Of a DNA stretch of 36,120 bases, positions 15,233 to 24,443 are shown one piece after another. The position numbers and the translations under genes are program-made. The DNA is from a bacterium (lineage in GTDB: Bacteria > Sysuimicrobiota > Sysuimicrobiia > Sysuimicrobiales > Humicultoraceae). The notes under the pieces were generated by a model, which worked only from the letters and a program-made list of their open reading frames with translations, was not told the origin of the DNA and made no database searches. Within the stretch, counting starts at the first letter, position 1; each line of letters opens with the position of its first letter. The stretch spans positions 1 to 36,120 of the forward strand of contig JASEHJ010000006.1 of the NCBI GenBank assembly GCA_030018905.1, read 5' to 3'.

Positions 15233-18200
15233 GACGCGGTCTTCGGGCCCAGCAGTTTCTCGACGGCCTCGACGACCTGAGGGCCTGCCACCACGCCGAT
15301 ATCGCGAGCCTGCATCCGCACCTGCCTGCCCTCCGAAGCCACGGTCAGCAGCACCGGGCGGTCGCCGCCATGGCGGGCAAGCAGGTCCCGCAGACGGCGC
15401 AGCCCCTCCTCCCCGTGCCGGTCGGCGTCCACGAGGACGTGCAGCACCGCCTCGCCCGGCGGACCGGCCCCCGGCGGGCCGGCTCCTGGCGGACCGGCAG
15501 CAAGCGGGCCGACCTCGAGCGGAAAGACGCCATCGGCCAGTACCTTCACCTGGTGCTCGGACGCGTCCAGGCGTCCGCGCACCACCACGATGGCGTCACG
15601 GCGTATCTCCACGTGGCTCTGCTCGTACGTCTTGGGAAACACGATTACTTCCGCGCTGCCGGTGGGATCCTCCAGCGTCATGAAGGCCATGGCGGCGCCG
15701 TTCTTCGTCGTGGTGCGCTTCAATGCCGTGATCAGCCCTCCGATGACCACGTCGCTCCGGTCACGCAACTCCGGCAGTTGAGCGATCGTTGTTGTCACCC
15801 GCGCGGCCAGCGCATCGCGGACATGGGTCAGGGGATGGTCCGAGACGTACATACCGAGCATGTCGCGCTCCATCGCCAGGAGATCGGCCTTGGAGAACTC
15901 TTCGGCCCCTGCCTGCTGCGCTCCCGCCGGAGTCGGCGGCGCGGCTTCGCCCGCATCGAAAAGCCCTGTCTGTGCCCCTGCCCGTGCCTGACGCTGGCCG
16001 CCGGCCAGAGCGGCTTCGACCTGCCGCAGCATCGAGGCGCGCGTGCGGCCCAGCGAGTCGAGGGCGCCGGCCTTTGTCAGGCTTTCCAGCACCCGCCGGT
16101 TTACCACGCGACCGTCCACGCGCGTCACCAGGTCTTCTAGGGACGTAAACGGACCTCCCTCCGTGCGCGCCCGCACGACGGCCTCGACCGCGCTGCCGCC
16201 GACGTGTTTGATCGCGGCGAGGCCGAACCGGATCGCGTTGCCGGCCACGGTAAAGGTGTCCGCCGACTCGTTCACGTCCGGGGGTAGCACGCGGATGCCC
16301 ATGCGTTCGCACTCGGAGACCGCGGCCGCGACCTTTGCCATCCAATCCTGTCCCTGCGCCTCGGTGGTCAGCACCGCGGCCATGTAATCGGCGGGGAAGT
16401 TGGCCTTCAGGTAAGCGGTCTGGTAGGCAATCAACCCGTAGCACGCCGCGTGCGCCCGGTTGAAGCCGTAGCGCGCGAACGGCTCGAACTGCTCCCAGAT
16501 CTGGTCTATCTTCCGCTTGGACACCCCGCGCTTGCGGGCGCCGGCAATGAACTGCTCCCGCTGGGCCTCCAGCTTGTCCTTGATCTTCTTGCGTATCGCG
16601 TAGCACAGGACGTCTGCCTCGGCCAGGGTGTAGCCGGCCACCGCCTGGCAGACCGCCATTACGTCCTCCTGGTAAACCATCACGCCGTAGGTCTCGCCCA
16701 GCACCGCCTCCAACGAGGGGTGCAGGTAGGAGATCGGCTCCTGCCCGTGCTTGCGGCGGATGTAGGACGGGATATTGGCCATCGGTCCAGGCCGGAACAG
16801 AGCCACCATCGCCATGATGTCCTCTATCCGGGTGGGCCTCAGCTCCTTCAGGTGGCGGGTCATACCCGCGCCTTCGAGCTGGAAGATGCCCACGGTCTCG
16901 CCCCGCGACAGCAGAGCGAAGGTAGCTCGGTCGTCGAGGGGAATGGCCTTGAGGTCAATTCGGACTCCCCGCACCGCTTCGATGATCTTGAGGGCCCGGT
17001 CCAGGATCGTCAGGTAGGATAGGCCCAGGAAATCCATCTTGAGAAGGCCGATCTGATCAACGGCCCCCATGTCGTATTGGGTCATCACCAGGTCGCCCTT
17101 GGTGGCGCGCTGGAGCGGCACGAGGTCAATCAGCGGGTCGCGCGATATGATTACGCCTGCGGCATGGGTGCTGGCGTGGCGCGCCACGCCCTCCAGCTTC
17201 TGGGCCAGCCCGAGCAGGCGTCCGACCGCAGGCGTCTCCTCCGAAGAACGGCGCAGCTCAGGGTCGGCCCGCAGGGCCTCGTCGAGGGCCGCGTTGAAGG
17301 GAATCAGTTTGGCGATCCGATCCACGTCCGAGTACGGCATCCCCATCACCCGGCCGATGTCCCGGACCGCCTGGCGGGCCCCCATCGTACCGAAGGTGAT
17401 GATCTGGGCCACGTGGTCTGCGCCGTACTTGTCGACCACGTACCGTATGACCTCATCGCGCCGGCTGTCCATGAAATCCACGTCAATGTCCGGCATATTG
17501 TACCGCTCGAGGTTGAGGAACCGCTCGAACGGAAGCCGGTAGTGAATCGGGTCCACATCGGTAACGCCCAGCGTGTAGAGTACGAGGCTGCCGGCTGCCG
17601 ATCCGCGGACGGTGGTCAGGATGCCCCGGCGCCGGGCAAACGAAACGAAATCCCAGACGATGAGAAAGTAGGCAGCGTAGCCCATCAGCGCGATCACGCG
17701 CAGCTCCTCGTCGAGGCGTTCGCGCTGCGCCTGGGTGGACTGGCCGTACAGGCGATGGAGACCCTCCTCGCAGAGCCGCCGGAGGTAGGCGTCGGGTGTC
17801 TCGCCTTCCGGCACGGGGAAGTGCGGGAGCTTCAGCTTCCCCAGCTCCAGTTCCAACCCAACGCGGCCGGCGATCTCCAGCGGCGCGCGCAGCGCCTGGC
17901 CCAAGCCCGGGAACCGCGCCGCCATCTCCTCGGCGCTCTTCAGGTAGAACTCGGGGGTATCGCCCATCCTGGGCTTGTCCGTGGATGAGAGCGACACGTT
18001 CATCTGTACGCACATCAGCGCGTCCTGGGCATCGGCCTCATCGCGGCGCACGTAGTGGACGTCGTTCGTCGCGATCAGCGGCAGGTCCAGATCGGCGGCC
18101 AGGCGGAGCATGCCCCGGATGTTGATCTGCTGCTCAGGGAGCCCGTGGTCCTGCACCTCCAGGTAGTAGTTGCCCGGACCCAGGATCTCGCGGTAGGCAG

Positions 18201-18681
18201 CGGCCGCCTCGCGGGCCGCGGCGTAGTCGTCGCGCACGAGCGCGCGCGTGACCTCGCTCTGCAGGCAGCCCGACAGCGCCACCAGTCCCTTGCTGTGCCG
18301 GGCCAGGAGTTCGCGGTCAATGCGCGGCTTGTAGTAGAACCCGTCCAGGTGCGCTACCGTGGTCAGGCGCAGCAGGTTGCGATAGCCCTCGAGGTCGGTC
18401 GCCAGCAGGACCATGTGGTAGGGGCTGACATCGAGCCTGGGGTCGCGGTCACTGTGGCGGCGGGGAGCCACGTACGCTTCGACACCCAGGATCGGGGTGA
18501 GGCCGTAATGACGCGCCCGCAGATAGAACTCCACCGCGCCGTACATGGTCCCGTGGTCGGTGATCGCGATCGCCGGCATCCCCATCCCGGAGGCCGCGCG
18601 CATCAACTGGTCTATGCGGGCGGAACCGTCCAGGAGGGAGAACTCGGTATGCAGATGGCAGTGGACAAAGGGATCGGACAT
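15217..18681 (-). CDS. dnaE: DNA polymerase III alpha subunit
   Basis: The replicative polymerase, 1154 residues, close to the usual length (E. coli 1160). The N-terminal PHP domain (1-about 270) keeps its metal-ligand motifs: HCHLH with His9 and His11, Asp42-His43 in TDHG, Glu68 in GVEAY, HMVLL, SGC and NDVHY. The polymerase core has the catalytic PDIDVDF (Asp398, Asp400) and the KMDFLGL aspartate. After the fingers come a tandem helix-hairpin-helix region and the OB-fold (MTLEDPTGSAEVIVFP). A short Gly-Pro-Ala repeat (AAGPPGAGPPGAGPPGEA) lies near residue 1063 and looks like a flexible insert. With an intact PHP site this enzyme may proofread by itself (inference from Thermus and mycobacterial DnaE). 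The ATG has no Shine-Dalgarno; a promoter lies 12 nt upstream. Confidence 0.96.
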   Translation of the reverse strand: MSDPFVHCHLHTEFSLLDGSARIDQLMRAASGMGMPAIAITDHGTMYGAVEFYLRARHYGLTPILGVEAYVAPRRHSDRDPRLDVSPYHMVLLATDLEGYRNLLRLTTVAHLDGFYYKPRIDRELLARHSKGLVALSGCLQSEVTRALVRDDYAAAREAAAAYREILGPGNYYLEVQDHGLPEQQINIRGMLRLAADLDLPLIATNDVHYVRRDEADAQDALMCVQMNVSLSSTDKPRMGDTPEFYLKSAEEMAARFPGLGQALRAPLEIAGRVGLELELGKLKLPHFPVPEGETPDAYLRRLCEEGLHRLYGQSTQAQRERLDEELRVIALMGYAAYFLIVWDFVSFARRRGILTTVRGSAAGSLVLYTLGVTDVDPIHYRLPFERFLNLERYNMPDIDVDFMDSRRDEVIRYVVDKYGADHVAQIITFGTMGARQAVRDIGRVMGMPYSDVDRIAKLIPFNAALDEALRADPELRRSSEETPAVGRLLGLAQKLEGVARHASTHAAGVIISRDPLIDLVPLQRATKGDLVMTQYDMGAVDQIGLLKMDFLGLSYLTILDRALKIIEAVRGVRIDLKAIPLDDRATFALLSRGETVGIFQLEGAGMTRHLKELRPTRIEDIMAMVALFRPGPMANIPSYIRRKHGQEPISYLHPSLEAVLGETYGVMVYQEDVMAVCQAVAGYTLAEADVLCYAIRKKIKDKLEAQREQFIAGARKRGVSKRKIDQIWEQFEPFARYGFNRAHAACYGLIAYQTAYLKANFPADYMAAVLTTEAQGQDWMAKVAAAVSECERMGIRVLPPDVNESADTFTVAGNAIRFGLAAIKHVGGSAVEAVVRARTEGGPFTSLEDLVTRVDGRVVNRRVLESLTKAGALDSLGRTRASMLRQVEAALAGGQRQARAGAQTGLFDAGEAAPPTPAGAQQAGAEEFSKADLLAMERDMLGMYVSDHPLTHVRDALAARVTTTIAQLPELRDRSDVVIGGLITALKRTTTKNGAAMAFMTLEDPTGSAEVIVFPKTYEQSHVEIRRDAIVVVRGRLDASEHQVKVLADGVFPLEVGPLAAGPPGAGPPGAGPPGEAVLHVLVDADRHGEEGLRRLRDLLARHGGDRPVLLTVASEGRQVRMQARDIGVVAGPQVVEAVEKLLGPKTASWVPE

Positions 18682-18693
18682 GGGCTCACGGGC

Positions 18694-18702
18694 ATTGTAG
18701 CA
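18694..18702 (-). promoter_or_regulatory. putative extended -10 promoter of dnaE
   Basis: On the minus strand TGC-TACAAT ends 12 nt before the dnaE ATG, in the 49-nt gap after the TrmA-like gene. The expected start leaves only a 5-6 nt leader with no Shine-Dalgarno. No -35 with proper spacing is seen. Confidence 0.45.
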
Positions 18703-18730
18703 CAGGCTCAGGCGGCGGAGGTGTCGCGCT

Positions 18731-20161
18731 TCAAGCGGGCCGCGTCCGGCCCCGAAGCAGCGTCACAACGAGGTGCACGTGGCCGGTCTGCGGCAGCATG
18801 TCCACCGGCTGGACGGCAACGGCTTGATACCCGGCCCGCCCCCAACGGGCGAGATCGGCCGCGCAGGTTGCCAGCGATCGCGCCAGGTACACCACGCGAG
18901 GAATCCGCGCGGAGGCCACAGCGTGGATCGCTGCCTCGTCGAGGCCGGGGCCACGGGAGGTGACGACCACCGCGTCCGGGCGGCTGCGGATGGCCAGCTT
19001 CGCCAGGACCCGGAGAGGGCTGCGGGTGTAGAACACCGCGTTCGCGACGCCGTTCCACTCGGCCGCCTTCCAGGCGTCGGTCATCGCCTGGCGGTCCGGG
19101 GTCACACCGGTCACCAGGGCGGCGTCTCGGGCGAGCGCCAGCGCCAGCAACGGCGTCGCGGCCGTCAGGTCGAGCGCGGTCTCGGTGGTCCGCAGCGCCG
19201 CCGCCTGCCGAACAGCGTCAAGCAGCAAGGGCAGGGCGCTTGGGTTGGGCGGGATCTCCGTGGCCGGACGCAGCAGAACCCGCAGCCCGGCAACCTCCTC
19301 GACAATGCTGTCGCGGCCCCAGAGCAGGCGCAGCCTGGGCCCCAGCAGTTCAGGAGCCGGTCCGGGCTGCATCGTGCTCAGGATGCCGACAAGCCCGCTC
19401 ACCCGGCCGGTAAGGGCGTGCACCAGCGGCGCCGCATCCCGAATAGGCTTCGCGATGGATAGCGTCAGCAGCGCCTCCCCGGTGGCAAAGGACGCCAGTC
19501 CCAGCACGCCCCGGACGAGGCCGGTACCGCTCGTCCGGTCGTGGATCGGCAACCGGAGAGCGCGCACCGCGCCGCGCGTGGCGTGCAGGATCGCCTCATT
19601 GGCCGGATGCTGCACAGGGCATCGGGAGATATCTATCACCCGCTCCGAAGCGATGGCGCGGAAGCCGGCGACCGCGACCCCCTCCCTGTCGGCAAACGCG
19701 GCGCGGAGGGTGCTGCGATATGCCCAGCCCTCTCCCCCGACGGTCTCGCGCACGATGTCGCGGTGAACGCCGGCGTGCTCCTTCAGGAAGTCCTTCACCA
19801 GCGCGGTCTTGAGGCGGCGCTGCGCCTCGGGCACGAGGTGCTGCCATTGGCACCCACCACACCGGCCGAAGTGGGGGCATCGGGCCACCACGGTGCTGGG
19901 TGACTTGCGCAGCAGCGCCACCAGGCGGCCCTGGGCGCGGCGGCCGCCCTTGGTCACCTCGACCACGGCCTCCTCGCCGGGCACGCCGAACGGCACCGCC
20001 AGCAATACCGGCCCCAGGCGCGCTACGGCCACGCCATCCGGGCCCACCGCTGTAAGGCGAACCGTCAACCGCTCCCCGACGTGCACTATGCCCAGGCCGC
20101 CGCGCCGGGGATGCCGCGTGGGCGGCCCGGCCCCGGGGATGAAGCGGGCGGTCCGCGGCAT
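18731..20161 (-). CDS. TrmA/RlmD-family protein, probably catalytically inactive
   Basis: By architecture this is a 23S rRNA (uracil-C5) methyltransferase homolog. It has a TRAM domain at about 28-84 and four [4Fe-4S] cysteines (Cys95, Cys101, Cys104, Cys181; RCPHFGRCGGCQWQHL and DISRCPVQ). The methyltransferase half is recognisable (LDLTAATPLLALALA, RVVYLARSLATCAADLA, PVDMLPQTGHVHLV) but the key residues are gone. The nucleophile motif SCNPAT reads ARSLAT, so the Cys is Arg428. The general-base Glu is His463. The DPPR motif reads TSRG, the SAM-loop DLFCGxGxF reads DLTAATPLL, and the FxQxN motif is PPNPSA. The frame is open with normal codon use, so it is not a decaying pseudogene. It may be an RNA-binding iron-sulfur protein. 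Its ATG shares a base with the gatB stop. 476 aa. Confidence 0.8.
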   Translation of the reverse strand: MPRTARFIPGAGPPTRHPRRGGLGIVHVGERLTVRLTAVGPDGVAVARLGPVLLAVPFGVPGEEAVVEVTKGGRRAQGRLVALLRKSPSTVVARCPHFGRCGGCQWQHLVPEAQRRLKTALVKDFLKEHAGVHRDIVRETVGGEGWAYRSTLRAAFADREGVAVAGFRAIASERVIDISRCPVQHPANEAILHATRGAVRALRLPIHDRTSGTGLVRGVLGLASFATGEALLTLSIAKPIRDAAPLVHALTGRVSGLVGILSTMQPGPAPELLGPRLRLLWGRDSIVEEVAGLRVLLRPATEIPPNPSALPLLLDAVRQAAALRTTETALDLTAATPLLALALARDAALVTGVTPDRQAMTDAWKAAEWNGVANAVFYTRSPLRVLAKLAIRSRPDAVVVTSRGPGLDEAAIHAVASARIPRVVYLARSLATCAADLARWGRAGYQAVAVQPVDMLPQTGHVHLVVTLLRGRTRPA

Positions 20162-21630
20162 CAGGACAGCCGCTCCTTGAGCAGGCGGTTCGCCGCCTCG
20201 GGGTTGGCGCGGCCGCCGGTGGCGCGCATCACCTGTCCCACCAGGAACGGCAGCGCGCGCACCTTGCCTGCGCGGATCTCGGCCGCGGGTCCGGGGTGAT
20301 CGGCTATGACCTTGTCCACGACGACGCGCAGCGTGGCCTCATCGCTGATCTGTTGCAGGCCCCGGGCCTCCACGACGGCTTCGGGCTCCTGATCGTGAGC
20401 GATCATCTCCACCAGAACGTCCTTGGCGGTCCGGCCGCTGACGGTTCCCTCGTCCACCAGGAGGAGCAGGGCCGACAGGCGCGCGGGGGTAAGCGCGATT
20501 TGGTCAATCTCCACGCCGTGCTCGTTCAAGTAGGCTGCCACGGCGCCCGAAAGCCAGTTGGCGACCACCTTGGGGTGCGGCCCCAGGGTCACTGTCTCCT
20601 CGAAGAACTTGGCCATCGCCGGCGTAGCCGTGATCAGGTCGGCGTCGTAGGCCGCCAGTCCGAAGGTGGCGATCAACCGATCGCGGCGGGCCGCGGGCAG
20701 TTCAGGGAGCGCCTCACGGATAGCCGCCACCCACGCGCCGTCCACGTCCAGGGGAACGAGGTCGGGCTCGGGGAAGTACCGGTAGTCCTCGGCCTCCTCC
20801 TTCGACCGCGAGGCGAACGTAACACCACGCCGCTCGTCCCAGTGCCGCGTCTCCTGCACAACGACCTCCCCTCGGGCGAGCACCTCGTGCTGCCGGACGG
20901 CCTCGAACGCGAGCGCCCGCTCGACGGCGCGTACCGAGTTCATGTTCTTCACCTCGGTGCGCACTCCTGGCGGGCCGCCTGGAGGCTGGAGCGACAGGTT
21001 CGCATCGCATCGCAGCGTCCCCTCCTCCATCCGGCAGCTGCTCACTTCCGCGAACTGAAGCAGGCGGCGCAGCGCGTTCAGGAACTCGCGGGCCTCGCCC
21101 GGAGAGCGGAGGTCGGGCTCGGTCACAATCTCCATCAGCGGCACGCCTGACCGGTTGTAGTCCACCAGGCTGGATGCGGCGCCTCCGGTGCCGGCGGGGT
21201 GGACAAGGCGCGCGGTGTCTTCTTCCAGGTGGACGCGGCGGATGGCGACACGCCACGGCCGTCCGCCCACCTGGATCTCCAGCACGCCGCCGGTCGCCAG
21301 CGGCGGGTGGCCGGCGTACTGGTACTGCGATATCTGGTAGTTCTTCGCCAGATCGGGATAGTAGTAGTTCTTCCGGTGGAACCGGCTGCGGGAGTGCACC
21401 CGGCAACCCAACGCCACCGCCGTCCGCAGTCCGAGCTCCACCGCCCTCCGGTTGAGGACGGGCAGGGAGCCCGGAAGACCCAGGCACACCGGACAGACGA
21501 GCGTGTTGGGTGGTGCGCCGAACTCCGTCGGGCAGCCGCAGAACATCTTGGACGCGGTCAGGAGCTGGACGTGGATCTCAATCCCTATGACAACCTCGCG
21601 GGTTCCGCCGCCGGCACCGGTCGGATCCAT
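20161..21630 (-). CDS. gatB: Asp/Glu-tRNA amidotransferase subunit B
   Basis: The tRNA-binding and kinase subunit of GatCAB, which converts Glu-tRNA(Gln) and/or Asp-tRNA(Asn) to the amide forms. It is about 489 residues, the normal length. It shows VIGIEIHVQL at the N-terminus, the zinc-binding CGCPTEF...CPVCLGLPG, RKNYYYPDLAKNYQISQY, EEDTARL, DYNRSGVPLMEIVTEPD, and a complete C-terminal helical/YqeY-like tail. The ATG at 21630 was chosen because GAGAGG lies 9 nt upstream. Another ATG at 21648 sits 3 nt after the gatA stop. The gene follows gatA and runs into the TrmA-like gene with a one-base overlap. The cell probably depends on transamidation for Gln-tRNA or Asn-tRNA. Confidence 0.96.
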   Translation of the reverse strand: MDPTGAGGGTREVVIGIEIHVQLLTASKMFCGCPTEFGAPPNTLVCPVCLGLPGSLPVLNRRAVELGLRTAVALGCRVHSRSRFHRKNYYYPDLAKNYQISQYQYAGHPPLATGGVLEIQVGGRPWRVAIRRVHLEEDTARLVHPAGTGGAASSLVDYNRSGVPLMEIVTEPDLRSPGEAREFLNALRRLLQFAEVSSCRMEEGTLRCDANLSLQPPGGPPGVRTEVKNMNSVRAVERALAFEAVRQHEVLARGEVVVQETRHWDERRGVTFASRSKEEAEDYRYFPEPDLVPLDVDGAWVAAIREALPELPAARRDRLIATFGLAAYDADLITATPAMAKFFEETVTLGPHPKVVANWLSGAVAAYLNEHGVEIDQIALTPARLSALLLLVDEGTVSGRTAKDVLVEMIAHDQEPEAVVEARGLQQISDEATLRVVVDKVIADHPGPAAEIRAGKVRALPFLVGQVMRATGGRANPEAANRLLKERLS

Positions 21631-21651
21631 GGGCTCAGACCTCTCCATGGC

Positions 21652-23130
21652 TCAGGCCTCCGGCGCGTGCCGCAGGTGCCAGGAAGTCGCCTGCTGATAG
21701 GCGCCTCCTGCCTGAAGCAGCGTCGTCTCGTCAAACGCCCGACCCACTAGTTGCATCCCAACCGGCAGGCCGGCGCTGAACCCGCACGGCAGCGACAGAC
21801 CGGGCAGGCCGGCCAGGTTCACCGGAATCGTGAAGATGTCCGAGAAGTACATCTGCAGAGGGTCGTCCACCCGCTCTCCGATGGCGAAGGGCAGGGTCGG
21901 GGAGGTCGGCATCACCACGATGTCCACCTGTGCGAACGCACGATCGAAGTCGCGCGCCACCAGGGTACGGACCTTCTGCGCTTTGATGTAGAACGCCTCG
22001 TAGTATCCGGCAGACAGCGCGTAGGTCCCCAGCATGATCCGGCGTTTGACCTCGGCGCCGAACCCTCTCTGCCGGGTCCGGGTAACCATCTCAAAGAGAT
22101 CGTCGGATCCGTCCCGCATCCCGTGCCTGACGCCGTCGTACCGGGCCAGGTTCGAGGATGCCTCGGCCGGTGCGATCAGGTAGTACGTGGGAAGTGCGGC
22201 GTCCAGCGTGGGGAGGGCGATCTCCTCGACCCGGAAGCCCAGGTTGTCGAAGGTGTCCAGCGCGGCCCTGACCGCCTCCGCCACGCCCGCGTCCACCCCG
22301 GAGCCGAATGCCTCGGACGGCACCCCCAGGCGGATCCCATGCCGCGGTTGGTCGGTCGCGCCCAGGAAGTCGGGCACAGGGACGTCGGCCGAGGTTGAGT
22401 CGCGAGGATCGGCTCCGGCGATAACGTTCAGGAGCAGGGCGCAGTCGGCCACATCCCTTGCGAACGGCCCGATCTGATCCAGGGAGGAGGCAAACGCCAC
22501 CAGCCCGTACCTCGAGACCCGACCGTAGGTGGGCTTCAGACCAACCACCCCGCAGAAACCGGCAGGCTGCCGGATCGAACCGCCGGTGTCGGAACCCAGC
22601 GCCAGGGGCACGTATCCCGCGGCGACCGCGGCGGCCGAGCCGCCGCTCGAACCTCCGGGGACGCGACTGAGATCCCAGGGGTTGCGGGTGGGCCCGAACG
22701 CGGAGTTCTCGGTGGACGACCCCATGGCGAACTCATCCAGGTTGGTCTTGCCGATAATCACCGCGCCCGCGCGGCGCAGCCGGGCAATCACCGTGGCATC
22801 GTAGGGAGGGAGCCAGCCATCGAGGATCCGCGACCCGCAGGTGGTTGGTACGCCCCGCGTGCACAGGTTGTCCTTGACCGCAACCGGAATGCCGGCGAGT
22901 GGGGGCAGCGTGTCGCCGGCCGCGTTCCGCCGGGCCTGGGCATATAGGCCGTCCCACTCGACCGCCTCTTGGCGGGCACGCTCCGAGTCAAGGTGGAGAA
23001 AGGCGTGCAGCTTTGGGTCGCGCAGCGCGATCCGGTCGAGTGCCGCGGCGATGACCTGCGAGGGCAGCAGCGTCCCTGCGGCATAGGCGGCTCGTAGGGC
23101 TCGCGCGGACTCCCAAACGGACGGGGCCAT
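21652..23130 (-). CDS. gatA: Asp/Glu-tRNA amidotransferase subunit A
   Basis: The amidase-signature glutaminase subunit of GatCAB; it hydrolyses glutamine and channels ammonia to GatB. The Ser-cisSer-Lys triad is present: Lys86 in VAVKDNLC, the cis-Ser in [13 protein letters not shown] and the nucleophile Ser in [12 protein letters not shown]. The C-terminal region with PTLPFAIGE and [14 protein letters not shown] is typical. The ATG at 23130 gives 492 residues beginning [12 protein letters not shown], matching the family start. A longer frame extends into gatC but lacks homology. It starts 11 nt after the gatC stop, so gatCAB is one operon. Confidence 0.96.
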   Translation of the reverse strand: MAPSVWESARALRAAYAAGTLLPSQVIAAALDRIALRDPKLHAFLHLDSERARQEAVEWDGLYAQARRNAAGDTLPPLAGIPVAVKDNLCTRGVPTTCGSRILDGWLPPYDATVIARLRRAGAVIIGKTNLDEFAMGSSTENSAFGPTRNPWDLSRVPGGSSGGSAAAVAAGYVPLALGSDTGGSIRQPAGFCGVVGLKPTYGRVSRYGLVAFASSLDQIGPFARDVADCALLLNVIAGADPRDSTSADVPVPDFLGATDQPRHGIRLGVPSEAFGSGVDAGVAEAVRAALDTFDNLGFRVEEIALPTLDAALPTYYLIAPAEASSNLARYDGVRHGMRDGSDDLFEMVTRTRQRGFGAEVKRRIMLGTYALSAGYYEAFYIKAQKVRTLVARDFDRAFAQVDIVVMPTSPTLPFAIGERVDDPLQMYFSDIFTIPVNLAGLPGLSLPCGFSAGLPVGMQLVGRAFDETTLLQAGGAYQQATSWHLRHAPEA

Positions 23131-23141
23131 CCTGACCGCCC

Positions 23142-23435
23142 CTACTCCGCCTCGAGTACCCGTGGAACCTTGAAGAACCCCTGTTCGTGCGCCGGGGCCG
23201 CCGCCAACACCTCGTCGCGCGAAAGGCAAGGTGCCGGCAGGTCTTCTCGAAGAACGTTGACGATCGGCAGCACATGCGAGGTCGCTGGCACGCCCTCGAT
23301 CGAGATGGCGTCCAGTCGCGCGCAGTACTCGAGGATGCGACCGAGCTGCCCGACGAACCGTTCGCGCTCCTCGTCGGTCAGCGCCAGACGTGCCAGGCGT
23401 GCCACGTGCTCAACGGTAGCCCAATCAATCGCCAT
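23142..23435 (-). CDS. gatC: Asp/Glu-tRNA amidotransferase subunit C
   Basis: A small subunit (97 residues) that tethers GatA to GatB. The family pattern is clear: [24 protein letters not shown] near the N-terminus, [14 protein letters not shown], then [21 protein letters not shown] and the C-terminal [13 protein letters not shown] lies about 6 nt before the ATG. It is the first gene of gatCAB, 57 nt downstream of an ABC permease gene; a weak extended -10 lies in that gap. Confidence 0.95.
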   Translation of the reverse strand: MAIDWATVEHVARLARLALTDEERERFVGQLGRILEYCARLDAISIEGVPATSHVLPIVNVLREDLPAPCLSRDEVLAAAPAHEQGFFKVPRVLEAE

Positions 23436-23469
23436 CGGTTACCTCGCCGATCTAGACGGCATCGCCAGC

Positions 23470-23478
23470 ATCGTACCA
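23470..23478 (-). promoter_or_regulatory. possible extended -10 promoter of gatCAB
   Basis: On the minus strand TGG-TACGAT lies about 34 nt upstream of the gatC ATG, with a normal ribosome binding site between. It has two mismatches to the -10 consensus and no clear -35. Read-through from the ABC transporter operon is the alternative, since no terminator is visible after the permease gene. Confidence 0.3.
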
Positions 23479-23492
23479 CGAACCTGGCCCCG

Positions 23493-24443
23493 TCAGGTCG
23501 CGCCGCGCAGCCGCGGATCGAGGATGTCCCGGAAGGCGTCGCCCAGCAGGTTCCATCCGAGCGTGAACAGGAACAGCGCGGCGCCGGGAAAGACCACGGT
23601 GTACCAGAACTGGAGGGCGTTGCCGGCGCCGCCCAGGATCCAACCGCGCGAGAGGCTGATTATCTGCCCCCAGTCGGAGTAACCGACCGGCGCGCCCAGC
23701 CCCAGGAAGCTCAGCGCCGCCGCCGCCACCACGATGCTCCCCATGTCCAGCGTAGAGACAACAAGCACGGGGTAGATGCTGTTGGGCAGCACGTGCCTGG
23801 CAATGACCTTGAGGTCGCTGGCGCCCAGCGCCCTGGCGGCTTCTATGAAGTCGCGCTCGCGGACCGAGAGGACCTCTCCGCGCAGCAGCCGGGCGTACCC
23901 GGGCCAGCTCACCAGGGCCAGGGCGAACATCACCTTCTCCAACCCCGGTCCCAGAATCGCCACCACCACCACGGCCAGGATCAGTCCCGGAAAAGCCAGG
24001 AAGACGTCCACGATGCGCATCAGGATCTCGTCGAGACGGCCGCCGTAGTATCCCGAGATGCCGCCCAGCACGATCCCGATGGTGACCGCGGTGGCCACAA
24101 CCGCCAGTCCCACGCGAAACGCCGTGCGCGCGCCCCACACCAGCCCGTAGAAGATGTCAAACGCCTGCTCGGTCGTGCCGAGCGGGTGGCCGGGCCGTGG
24201 CGGACGCGGATCTGGGCTGTAGCCCTCGTGGGGCATCATGTAAGGATCTCGGGCGCCGGCCTTCGGAGGTGCGATCACCGGCGCCAGGAGCGCGATCAGC
24301 ACGAAGGCCACGATTATGACGAGTCCCATCATGGACAGGGGATTGCGCCGCAACCTGCGCCAGGCCATCTGCCAGGAACTCAGGGTGCTGGCACGGGCGG
24401 GCTGCCCTGATGCGGCTTGGTGGATCGCGCCCTGAGTCGTCAT
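23493..24443 (-). CDS. peptide/nickel-type ABC transporter permease (DppC/OppC family)
   Basis: The second inner-membrane subunit of a family-5 ABC importer, 316 residues. It has the OppC-type N-terminal helix (SMMGLVIIVAFVLIALLAPVI) and the HPLGTTEQAFD segment. The core has about five further helices and the EAA loop EAARALGASDLKVIARHVLPN that contacts the ATPase. The C-terminus LLGDAFRDILDPRLRG is typical. Its ATG overlaps the stop of the DppB-type gene by four bases. It belongs to the transporter set led by the divergent binding protein at 25524-27290. The substrate (peptide, nickel, sugar oligomer or other) cannot be read from the sequence. Confidence 0.93.
   Translation of the reverse strand: MTTQGAIHQAASGQPARASTLSSWQMAWRRLRRNPLSMMGLVIIVAFVLIALLAPVIAPPKAGARDPYMMPHEGYSPDPRPPRPGHPLGTTEQAFDIFYGLVWGARTAFRVGLAVVATAVTIGIVLGGISGYYGGRLDEILMRIVDVFLAFPGLILAVVVVAILGPGLEKVMFALALVSWPGYARLLRGEVLSVRERDFIEAARALGASDLKVIARHVLPNSIYPVLVVSTLDMGSIVVAAAALSFLGLGAPVGYSDWGQIISLSRGWILGGAGNALQFWYTVVFPGAALFLFTLGWNLLGDAFRDILDPRLRGAT

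Noticed and set aside
18731-20161. Annotating the TrmA-like protein as active RlmD
   Set aside because: Nucleophile Cys, base Glu and SAM-binding motifs are all replaced, so an active methyltransferase is not supported.
23131-23229. Possible 33-residue N-terminal extension of GatA
   Set aside because: It lies inside gatC and is Gly/Arg-rich without family similarity. The ATG at 23130 gives the usual GatA start.
23187-24410. Plus-strand open frame (407 codons) opposite gatC and the DppC-type permease
   Set aside because: The sequence is rich in His, Gln and Arg without any fold-like pattern; it is an antisense shadow.
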